From Planctomycetota bacterium (GTDB lineage: Bacteria; Planctomycetota; UBA1135; GCA-002686595), in assembly GCA_016709875.1 (NCBI GenBank), contig JADJLZ010000014.1, forward strand, positions 1 through 12,617: DNA of 12,617 bases, in the 5' to 3' direction. Under the pieces are notes generated by a model. That model worked only from the letters and a program-made list of their open reading frames with translations, searched no databases and had not been told where the DNA came from. Positions 1-6,621 of this stretch are shown one piece after another. Each line of letters opens with the position of its first letter. Position 1 is the first letter of the stretch. Made by a program: the position numbers and the translations under genes.

Positions 1-61
1 CGGCAGCGGCGAGAAGTACAAGAAGTGCCACGGGAAGAACAGCCGGAAGGACGCTCCCGCC
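1..61 (+). CDS. C-terminal tail of a SEC-C zinc-motif protein, probably SecA (partial)
   Basis: Reading from base 2, the first residues are GSGEKYKKCHGKN. This is the second half of the SEC-C zinc motif (CPCGSGKKYKKCHG), which closes most bacterial SecA proteins. Base 1 (c) fits the last base of the preceding Cys codon TGC, so the two N-terminal ligands would lie just outside the window. The remaining Cys and His ligands are visible. SecA is the ATPase motor of the Sec export pathway, but SEC-C also occurs in unrelated small proteins, so SecA is an inference. No stop codon follows in any of the three forward frames over the next 100 bases, and this frame runs directly into the Kdo transferase. 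The end given here is only where the recognisable motif and its basic tail finish. Confidence 0.5.
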
Positions 62-97
62 CCGATCCCGCCGCCGCTCGTCGGAGACCCGACCCCG

Positions 98-1424
98 GGC
101 TTCGCGCGCTTTGCGCTGCACCTTCTGTACGACGGCGTCTGGGCGCTGGCCTTCGTGCTCTGCTCGCCCTGGTGGCTGGTGCGCGGTGCGCTCGACGCGC
201 GCTTCCGCGCGCTCTCGATCGCGCGCACCTTCGGGTCCTGCCCGCTCCGCGCGCGGCGGACGCCCGCCCGCGCCTGCTGGTGCACGGCGTCTCGGTGGGG
301 GAGGTCAAGGCCCGCGCGTCCGCTGGTCGAGGCGCTCTCGCAGGAGCGACGATCGTGTCTCGACCGTCACCGACACGGGCTTCGACGTCGCGCGCAAGTC
401 TATCCCGGCCGCACGGTCGTGCGCTTCCCGCTGGACTTCTCACCGCTTGTCGCGCGCTTCCTCACGGGCGTCGATCCCGAGGCCGTGCTGCTGATCGAAC
501 TCGAACTGTGGCCGAGCTTCCTGCGCGTGTGCAACAAGCGCGGCATCCCGCTGTGCGTCGCGAACGGGCGCATCACCGAGCGCAGCTTCCCGCGCTACAA
601 GCTCTTCAAGAGCCTGCTGCCGCAGTTCGCGCGCATCTCGCTCTTCTGCGCGCAGGACGAGGAGTACGCCGCGCGCTTCCGCGAGCTCGGCGCCGATCCG
701 CGCGCGTGCTCGTCACGGGCAACATCAAGGCCGACGGCCTGAAGACCGGCGCGCTCGAGCCGCGCGAGGAGATCCAGCGCCTGCTCGGGCCGCGCGCGGG
801 CCAGCAGGTGCTCGTGGCCGGCTCCACGCACGCGCCCGAGGAGCGCTGGCTGGCGGCTGCCTGGAAAGAACACGTTCCCGATGCGCGTCTGGTGCTCGTG
901 CCGCGCCACCCCGAGCGCGCGGCCGGAATCGTCGAGGAACTCGCGCGCACATCGGCGTGCGCGTGCAGCGCCTGACCGCGCTGCGCGCGGCGAGCGGCCC
1001 GATCCCCTCGCGGCCGGCGCTGGTGGACACGATCGGCGAACTCGAGCAGGTCTATGCGCTCGCCGATCTGGTTTTCGTCGGGGGCAGCCTGATCCCGCAC
1101 GGCGGCCAGAACATGCTCGAACCCGCAGCGCAGGGCCGGGCCGTGCTGTACGGGCCGCACCTGGCGAACTTCGTGCAGGAGGCCGCGCTGCTCGAGCGCG
1201 CGGGAGCGAGCCGGCGCCTTTCGCTCGAGGCCGAACTCGGCCCCGCGCTGCGCGAAATGCTGGGCGACATGCCGCGCGCGCGCGCGATGGGGCTGGCCGG
1301 AATGCGCGCCGTCGAGGCCCAGAAGGGTGCCAGCGCACGCACGCTGGAGGCGCTGGCGCGCGGCTGCCTGGATCGACTCGCGGACCAGCGCAGGACAGCC
1401 AAGACCCGAGCCCGTTCCGTGTGA
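98..1424 (+). CDS. waaA: 3-deoxy-D-manno-octulosonic acid (Kdo) transferase, frameshifted
   Basis: WaaA/KdtA transfers Kdo from CMP-Kdo to lipid A at the cytoplasmic face of the inner membrane. The pieces, in order, are: an N-terminal membrane anchor (LLYDGVWALAFVL, from about 116); the acceptor-site motif LLVHGVSVGEVKA near 275-315, whose Glu is the catalytic base in the family; VSTVTDTGFDVARK near 360-400; FPLDFSPLVARFL and LIELELWPSFLRVCNKRGIP (425-550); LVTGNIKADGLK (710-745); and the donor-side motif FVGGSLIPHGGQNMLEPAAQ (1075-1135). The last 468 bases are open and end at TGA 1422-1424. Upstream of about 957 the reading moves among all three frames near 260, 315, 350-395, 705 and 950. 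No in-frame ATG or GTG precedes the anchor, so the start is unknown; 98 is a guess. metK follows after 20 bases. Confidence 0.88.
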
Positions 1425-1444
1425 TATCCTGAGGCCATACGATC

Positions 1445-2617
1445 ATGTCCAGACAACTCTTCACATCCGAATCCGTTTCCATGGGCCACCCCGACAAGGT
1501 AGCCGACCAGATCTCCGACGCCGTCCTCGACGCGTGCCTGCGCGAGGATCCCTCCTCGCGCGTGGCCTGCGAGGTCATGACCACGACCGGCCTGGTCGTC
1601 GTCGCGGGCGAGATCACCACCGGCGCCAAGGACCTCGACTACCAGAAGATCGCGCGCGGCGTGCTGCGGCGCATCGGGTACACCGACGAGTCCTGCGGCA
1701 TCAGCGCCGACTCCTGCTGCGTGATGGTCACGGTCGGCAAGCAGTCGCCTGACATCTCCCAGGGCGTCACGGCTGAGACGAGCCAGTCCAAGGAACAGGG
1801 TGCGGGCGACCAGGGCCTGATGTTCGGCTTCGCGTGCACCGAGACGCCGACCCTGATGCCCTTCCCGATCCACTACTCGCACCGCCTGGTCGAGAAGCAG
1901 GCCGAGCTGCGCGAGAAGAAGATCATCCCCTGGCTGCGCCCCGACGCGAAGAGCCAGGTCACCGTCGAGTACGAGGGCAACAAGCCCGTGCGCGTGCACA
2001 CCGTCGTGATCAGCACGCAGCACGCCGACACGGTCGACAACGAGACCATCCGCCGCGAGGTGATCGAGAAGATCATCAAGGCGGTGATCCCGGCCGAGTT
2101 CCTCGATGCGAACACGATCTACCACGTCAACCCGACCGGTCGCTTCGTCGTCGGAGGGCCGCACGGCGACTCGGGGCTGACCGGGCGCAAGATCATCGTC
2201 GACACCTACGGCGGCATGGGCCGCCACGGCGGCGGCGCCTTCAGTGGCAAGGATCCGAGCAAGGTCGACCGCTCCGCCGCCTATGCCGCGCGCTGGGTGG
2301 CGAAGAACGTGGTCGCCGCGGGCCTCGCGGAGCGCTGCGAGGTGCAGCTCAGTTACGCGATCGGCATCGCCAAGCCGCTCTCGATCCGCGTCGACACCTT
2401 CGGCACCGGCAAGCTGGCCGACCTCGATCTCACCGCGGCCGTCGAGAAGGTCTTCGACCTGCGCCCGGCCGCGATCATCAAGCAGTTCGACCTGCGCCGG
2501 CCGATCTACGAGAAGACGGCTTACCACGGCCACTTCGGCCGCGATGGCTTCCCCTGGGAAGAGACCAACCGCACAGCCGCCCTGCAGGAAGCCGTGGCCT
2601 CGCCGGCGCGCCGCTAG
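1445..2617 (+). CDS. metK: S-adenosylmethionine synthetase (methionine adenosyltransferase)
   Basis: This enzyme makes S-adenosylmethionine from methionine and ATP in the cytoplasm. The 390-residue frame is open and full length for the bacterial family. It shows GHPDKVADQISDAVLD near residues 14-29 (His15 and Asp17 match the ATP/Mg-binding pair of the family), the loop motif GAGDQGLMFGFA near 120, and the P-loop-like GGGAFSGKDPSKVDRSAAY around Lys269. The C-terminus carries the usual YGHFGRD-type motif as YHGHFGRDGFPWE. ATG 1445 has a GAGG Shine-Dalgarno element at 1431-1434 and lies 20 bases after waaA, so the two may be co-transcribed. With only 20 bases upstream there is no room for a leader SAM riboswitch. 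No frameshifts. Confidence 0.98.
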   Translation: MSRQLFTSESVSMGHPDKVADQISDAVLDACLREDPSSRVACEVMTTTGLVVVAGEITTGAKDLDYQKIARGVLRRIGYTDESCGISADSCCVMVTVGKQSPDISQGVTAETSQSKEQGAGDQGLMFGFACTETPTLMPFPIHYSHRLVEKQAELREKKIIPWLRPDAKSQVTVEYEGNKPVRVHTVVISTQHADTVDNETIRREVIEKIIKAVIPAEFLDANTIYHVNPTGRFVVGGPHGDSGLTGRKIIVDTYGGMGRHGGGAFSGKDPSKVDRSAAYAARWVAKNVVAAGLAERCEVQLSYAIGIAKPLSIRVDTFGTGKLADLDLTAAVEKVFDLRPAAIIKQFDLRRPIYEKTAYHGHFGRDGFPWEETNRTAALQEAVASPARR

Positions 2618-2654
2618 CGCCCGTCTGCGGCTCCGGCGGTGACTCGCGGGGGGG

Positions 2655-2698
2655 CTTGGGGTAGAACCAAGCTCCTCCCCGGCGGCACCCTACCCAAG
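2655..2698 (+). promoter_or_regulatory. Imperfect inverted repeat between metK and the pilin gene
   Basis: CTTGGGGTAG (2655-2664) is mirrored by CTACCCAAG (2690-2698) with one bulged G and a 25-base GC-rich loop. It ends eight bases before the pilin ATG, so it could fold in the leader of that mRNA and affect ribosome access, or act after metK as a weak attenuator. There is no T tract, so a standard intrinsic terminator is not supported. Function is a guess. Confidence 0.25.
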
Positions 2699-2706
2699 AC
2701 GAAAGC

Positions 2707-3423
2707 ATGCGCATACCCAACCTGGTACGGCGGACCGCGACCGCGGGCTTCACGCTGATCGAGCTCCTCGCGGTGATCCTGATCCTGGGGATCCTGATGA
2801 CCTTCCTGATCCCGCGTGTCACGGAGGCCGTGGACGCGGCCAACGTCACGGCCTGCAGGAAGAACATGCAGGAGATCTACGGGGCCCTGCTCCAGTACCA
2901 GATCCACAACAAGACCAAGGACTCGATCCCGACGCAGAGCGGCGTCAAGTTTTTCGGCGCGCTGATCGCCGACGGCGTGTGGGAGAACACGGAAGCGAAC
3001 GGCAAGCGCCTGACCTGCCCGGGCGTCTCGATCAGCCAGCTGCAGCTGGGTGAAATCGACGACGCGCAGGAGTGGTTCATGCACCTGGACGCGATCGACG
3101 GCAACTATTCGGCCTACGCGGGCCGCGACCAAAACGCGTCGGGCGCCGGCAAGGGCGCGAAGTCCAAGGGCGGCGAGCTGTGCGGGCGCATCGGCAAGCT
3201 GCCCGCGAGCGGCAAGCAGATCCTGGTCGCCGACGACAACGCCAGCAAGCCCGGCGAGGGCAACCACCGCGGCTCGACCGTCGTGCTCTACGCCGACGGG
3301 ACGGCCTCCAGCTTCGAGCTGATGGAGCTGCACAAGAACGGCACGCTGACGGAGGACGAGAAGGTGCTCACGGTGGGCCCGGATTCGCCCGTCGAGCCCC
3401 TGCGCTGCCTCTCGCTGGATTGA
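2707..3423 (+). CDS. Prepilin-type N-terminal cleavage/methylation protein with H-X9-DG motif (pseudopilin-like)
   Basis: The protein has 238 residues. Residues 1-14 are a short basic leader ending in Gly, followed by FTLIELLAVILILGILMTFL. This is the classic type IV prepilin signal, cut between Gly and Phe by PilD-type peptidase, with the conserved Glu at mature position 5 and a hydrophobic helix. Asn/Cys-rich linker sequence follows. Near residues 188-200 is HRGSTVVLYADG, which fits H-X9-DG exactly (His, nine residues, Asp-Gly), the processing-associated motif of pilin-like proteins in Planctomycetota and relatives. The protein is probably anchored in the inner membrane and assembled by, or part of, a type II secretion/pilus-like system. 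No such machinery is visible nearby, so the gene seems to be a stand-alone member of a large paralogous set. Specific role unknown. No clear Shine-Dalgarno sequence precedes ATG 2707. Confidence 0.9.
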   Translation: MRIPNLVRRTATAGFTLIELLAVILILGILMTFLIPRVTEAVDAANVTACRKNMQEIYGALLQYQIHNKTKDSIPTQSGVKFFGALIADGVWENTEANGKRLTCPGVSISQLQLGEIDDAQEWFMHLDAIDGNYSAYAGRDQNASGAGKGAKSKGGELCGRIGKLPASGKQILVADDNASKPGEGNHRGSTVVLYADGTASSFELMELHKNGTLTEDEKVLTVGPDSPVEPLRCLSLD

Positions 3424-3454
3424 GTCCCGCGCGCTCCCATAGGCTTCGAGGCCG

Positions 3455-4369
3455 ATGAGCTCGCTCTCGGCCCTCGTGCGCGCGCTGCGCCCCCAGCAGT
3501 GGTCGAAGAACGTCTTCGTCCTGGCCGCGTTCGTCTTCGCGCGCGGCGAGCACGGCGGCAGCCTGATCGCCTGGGGCGACGACGCGCGGCGCACGCTCTT
3601 CGCGCTCATCGGCTTCTGCCTCGGCGCCAGCGCGATCTACCTCGTCAACGACGTGCTCGACGTCGAGAGCGACCGCAAGCACCCCGAGAAGTGCCGCCGC
3701 CCGATCGCAGCCGGCGAGCTCTCGATCGCGCTCGCGCTCGGAACCGCACTGGCGCTGCTCGCGGCCGCCGTGGCGCTCGGTCTGGCTGCCGGCGGCGAAC
3801 CGCTGGCGGTGGCCTGGGTGCTGGGCGCGTACCTCGTGCTCAACCTGCTCTACAGCCTGCGCCTGAAGCATGTCGTGCTGGTCGATGCCTTCTGCATCGC
3901 CGCGGGCTTCCTGCTGCGCGTCAAGGCCGGCGCACTCGCCGCGGGAGCGCCGGTCTCGCACTGGCTGATGCTCTGCACGCTGTTCCTCGCGCTGTTCCTC
4001 GCGCTCGCCAAGCGCCGCGCCGAGAGCGAGCTCCTGGGCGAGGGCCGCGGCGAACACCGCGCGATCCTGCTCGAGTACGACACGCGCTTCCTGGACCAGA
4101 TGCTGGGCGTGCTCGCGGCCTGCGCGATCGTCACCTACACGATGTACACGGTCTCACCCGAGACGGTGGCCAAGTTCGCGCGCGGCGCCGAGCTCGTCTA
4201 CACCGTGCCCTTCGTGGTCTTCGGCCTCGCGCGCTACCTGCTGCTGGTGCATACGCAGAAGGGCGGCGGGAATCCCACGCGCATGTTCCTGGGCGGCGAC
4301 CTGCTCTTCGGCCTCAACACGCTGGGCTGGATGGCGACCGTGCTGTGGTGCGTCGCGCAGCGCCACTGA
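3455..4369 (+). CDS. UbiA-family prenyltransferase, resembling decaprenyl-phosphate phosphoribosyltransferase
   Basis: This is an integral membrane enzyme of 304 residues with about eight or nine hydrophobic segments. The N-terminus LRPQQWSKNVFVLAAFVFA and the first Asp-rich motif NDVLDVESDRKHPEKCRRPI (Asn65, Asp66, Asp69, Asp73) match the DPPR-synthase branch of UbiA. That branch transfers phosphoribose from PRPP to a polyprenyl phosphate (Rv3806c in mycobacteria); the quinone and haem branches do not carry the HP-x-K-xx-RPIA sequence. The second conserved region reads YSLRLKHVVLVDAFCIAAGF, and the C-terminus has GGGNPTRMFLGGDLLFGLNTLGW. In a bacterium with Kdo-type LPS the product may be a lipid-linked pentose donor for a surface glycan, but this is inference. 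The frame is open. ATG 3455 follows the pilin stop by 31 bases, with GAGG at 3448-3451, unusually close to the start. Confidence 0.88.
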   Translation: MSSLSALVRALRPQQWSKNVFVLAAFVFARGEHGGSLIAWGDDARRTLFALIGFCLGASAIYLVNDVLDVESDRKHPEKCRRPIAAGELSIALALGTALALLAAAVALGLAAGGEPLAVAWVLGAYLVLNLLYSLRLKHVVLVDAFCIAAGFLLRVKAGALAAGAPVSHWLMLCTLFLALFLALAKRRAESELLGEGRGEHRAILLEYDTRFLDQMLGVLAACAIVTYTMYTVSPETVAKFARGAELVYTVPFVVFGLARYLLLVHTQKGGGNPTRMFLGGDLLFGLNTLGWMATVLWCVAQRH

Positions 4370-4387
4370 GTTGCGGGCTGGCTGTGA

Positions 4388-4404
4388 CCGGCAGGCGCTG
4401 CCGG
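4388..4404 (+). promoter_or_regulatory. Perfect 7-bp inverted repeat upstream of the lipoprotein gene
   Basis: CCGGCAG (4388-4394), GCG, CTGCCGG (4398-4404) forms a perfect stem with a 3-base loop in the 50-base gap between the UbiA-family gene and the lipoprotein start at 4420. It could be a weak terminator for the upstream gene or an operator for the downstream one. No T run follows, so termination is doubtful, and in DNA this GC-rich a 7-bp palindrome can also arise by chance. Confidence 0.3.
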
Positions 4405-4419
4405 ACTAGCTTGGCCAAC

Positions 4420-5363
4420 ATGAGGTCCTTCCCTGCGCTGCTGCTCGTCTTCCTGGCCGCGTGCACTCGACCCGCGCCGCGCGCGGAGGTCCTGCCGCCT
4501 TCCGCCCCCCGCTCCCGCCCCCGGGCCTCGCCGCCGAGAAGCCGGTCGACTACCCCGGCGTGCACAATCTGGTGGCCTACGCTCCCGCGCTCTACAGCGG
4601 CTCGGTCCCCGAGGGCGATTCGGGGTTCGACTCGTTGGCGCGCATGGGGATCAAGACCATCATCAGCGTCGACGGCGCCGATCCCGAGGTCGAACTCGCG
4701 AGCAGGCACGGCCTGCGCTACGTGCACCTGCCGATCGGCTACAACGGCATGGAGCGCGCGCGCGCGCTCGAGATCGCGCGCGCAGCGAAGGAGCTGCCGG
4801 GGCCGATCTACATCCACTGCCACCACGGCAAGCACCGGAGCGCCGGCGCCGCGGGCAGCACGGCGGTGCTGCTCGGCCTCTCCTCGACCGAGCACGCGCT
4901 CGCGCGCATGCAGGTCTCCGGGACCGCGGCGAACTACACCGGCCTGTTCCAGTGCGTGAAGGACGCCAGGCCGGTCGACGAGCCGACACTGCACTCGGTC
5001 AGCGGCGAGTTCGCCTCGGTGTACCGGACGACGGACCTGGTCAAGAGCATGGTGCACATCGACGATGCGCTCGAGGATCTCAAGGCGATCGAGAAGGCCG
5101 CCTGGAAGGTGCCCAGCGATCACCCTGACCTCGTGCCCGCGGCCGAGGCGGGACGCCTCGCGGATCTGTTGCGGCAGGTCCTCGACGAGCCGCAGGCCAA
5201 GGACAAGCCTGCGGATTTCCGCGAGCTGATGCTCGCCTCTTCGCACAAGGCCGAAGTCCTCGAGGAGGGCTTCACCGCGAACCTCGAAGGCGCGGAACTC
5301 GGCAAGCGCATGAAGGCGCTGGTCGCCTCCTGCAAGGACTGCCACACGAAGTACCGCGACTGA
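4420..5363 (+). CDS. Lipoprotein with tyrosine/dual-specificity phosphatase-like domain and C-terminal CXXCH haem motif
   Basis: ATG 4420 begins MRSFPALLLVFLAACTRPAP, a lipoprotein signal with lipobox LAAC, so the product should be a membrane-attached protein outside the cytoplasm. The rest lies one frame over, open from 4461 to 5363; the shift falls in C runs at about 4505-4522. Numbering from 4461, residues 30-170 are phosphatase-like: SGSVPEGDSGFDSLARMGIK, TIISVDGADPEVELA, then HCHHGKHRS with the CX5R signature at Cys120-Arg126. Residues 170-300 look like a helical bundle ending in CKDCHTKYRD (Cys291, Cys294, His295). This is a c-type haem-binding site placed close to the C-terminus as in class II cytochromes (c' and c556 types). 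The substrate is unknown. The Asn in PIGYNGM stands where a general-acid Asp might be expected, so activity is uncertain. Both domain calls rest on motifs alone. Confidence 0.8.
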
Positions 5364-5376
5364 GCGGCGGCCCGGC

Positions 5377-5406
5377 TTGACCGTTTCGCGCACGGGCGCG
5401 TAGGCT
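5377..5406 (+). promoter_or_regulatory. Candidate sigma-70-like promoter for the aminotransferase gene
   Basis: TTGACC (5377-5382) and TAGGCT (5401-5406) are separated by 18 bases and lie 30 bases before the GTG start at 5436. The -35 element matches the consensus at five of six positions; the -10 element keeps only the first two bases and the final T. The site falls in the 72-base gap after the lipoprotein gene, which is one of the longer gaps here. Confidence 0.35.
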
Positions 5407-5435
5407 CTGTGTTTCAACCCGCTCCGGAGAAACAC

Positions 5436-6614
5436 GTGGCAGCCAGACTCCAGCTCTCTTCGCGCATGTCCCAGCTTGGGACCGAGACCGCCTTCGAGAT
5501 CGTCAACAAGGTCAAGGCGCTCGAGGCGCAGGGCAAGCACATCGTGCACCTGCACATCGGCGCGCCCGACTTCCGCACGCCCGAGCACATCGTCGAGGCC
5601 GGGCGCAAGGCGCTCGCCGACGGCTACCACGGCTACACGCCGGCCAAGGGCCTCCTGCCCGTGCGCGAATCGGTCGCGGAGTACTGCGGCAGCTTCCACA
5701 AGGCCAAGGTCGACCCCGACGACGTCGTGATCGTGCCCGGCGGCAAGCCGACGATGTTCTACGCGATCCTGATGTTCGGCGAGCCGGGCGCGGAGATCCT
5801 CTATCCCAACCCGGGCTTCCCGATCTACGAATCGGCGATCCGCTTCACGGGTGCGACGCCGGTGCCGATCGCGCTCGAGGAGTCGCGCGGCTTCTCCTTC
5901 GATCCCGAGGCGGCGCTGGCGCAGATCACGCCGCGCACGCGCCTGCTGATCCTCAACACGCCCGCCAACCCGACCGGCGGCGTCGTGCAGAAGCGCGAGC
6001 TCGACAAGCTCGTCGCGGGCCTGGAGCAGCACCCGCACGTGGCGATCCTCTCCGACGAGATCTACTCGCGCCTGCTCTACGACGGCGAGCAGCACACGAG
6101 CCTGCTCACCTACGACTCGCTGCGCGAGCGCACCATCCTGCTCGACGGCTGGTCGAAGACCTACGCCATGACCGGCTGGCGCATGGGCTTCGGCGTCTGG
6201 CCCAAGTCGCTCGTGGCGCAGGCCGAGAGGTTGCAGATCAACTCCAACTCGTGCACCAACGCCGCAGCGCAGATGGCCGGCATGGCCGCCCTGCGCGGTC
6301 CGCAGGACTGCGTCGAGAAGATGCGCAGCGCTTTCGATGCGCGCCGCAAGCTGATCGTGAAGGAGCTGAACTCGATCCCTGGCTTCCGCTGCACGCTGCC
6401 CAAGGGCGCCTTCTACGCCTTCCCGAACACTGCGGGCACGGGCCTGGAATCGCGCAAGCTCGAGAGCTTGCTGCTCGAGAACGGGGTCTCGTGCCTCTCG
6501 GGCACGAGCTTCGGCGCCTTCGGCGAGGGCTTCCTGCGCTTCAGCTACGCGAACTCCGAGGCCAACATCCTCGAGGGGATGAAGCGCGTGCGCGCCTGTC
6601 TGCAGCCTGCGTGA
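5436..6614 (+). CDS. Pyridoxal-phosphate-dependent aminotransferase, class I/II
   Basis: This is a fold-type I aminotransferase of the aspartate aminotransferase superfamily, cytoplasmic and normally a dimer. It moves an amino group between an amino acid and a 2-oxo acid. With GTG 5436 as start the protein has 392 residues. Visible motifs are GAPDFRTPEHI near the N-terminus, NPGFPIYESA, NTPANPTGG (PLP/substrate contacts), LSDEIYSRL with Asp207 (pyridine nitrogen contact) and WSKTYAMTGWRMG with Lys241, the PLP-binding lysine. The C-terminus FLRFSYANSEANI carries the conserved Arg that binds the substrate carboxylate. GTG 5436 is preferred because GGAG lies at 5426-5429, six bases upstream; the frame is also open to GTG 5409, and ATG 5466 is possible. 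Substrate cannot be read from the sequence. The phosphomutase starts 7 bases after the stop, suggesting one transcript. Confidence 0.93.
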   Translation: MAARLQLSSRMSQLGTETAFEIVNKVKALEAQGKHIVHLHIGAPDFRTPEHIVEAGRKALADGYHGYTPAKGLLPVRESVAEYCGSFHKAKVDPDDVVIVPGGKPTMFYAILMFGEPGAEILYPNPGFPIYESAIRFTGATPVPIALEESRGFSFDPEAALAQITPRTRLLILNTPANPTGGVVQKRELDKLVAGLEQHPHVAILSDEIYSRLLYDGEQHTSLLTYDSLRERTILLDGWSKTYAMTGWRMGFGVWPKSLVAQAERLQINSNSCTNAAAQMAGMAALRGPQDCVEKMRSAFDARRKLIVKELNSIPGFRCTLPKGAFYAFPNTAGTGLESRKLESLLLENGVSCLSGTSFGAFGEGFLRFSYANSEANILEGMKRVRACLQPA

Positions 6615-6621
6615 TCGATCC

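Noticed and set aside
1425..1444. SAM riboswitch upstream of metK.
   Set aside because: Only 20 bases separate waaA and metK, and no conserved SAM-riboswitch stem pattern is visible at the waaA end.
1052..2533. Antisense open frame of 493 codons opposite metK.
   Set aside because: metK on the + strand is unambiguous and full length; the antisense product has only Asp/Arg/Leu/Val-rich sequence typical of shadow frames.
2655..2698. Intrinsic terminator after metK.
   Set aside because: The stem is bulged, the loop is 25 bases and no T run follows; kept only as a weak possible regulatory repeat.
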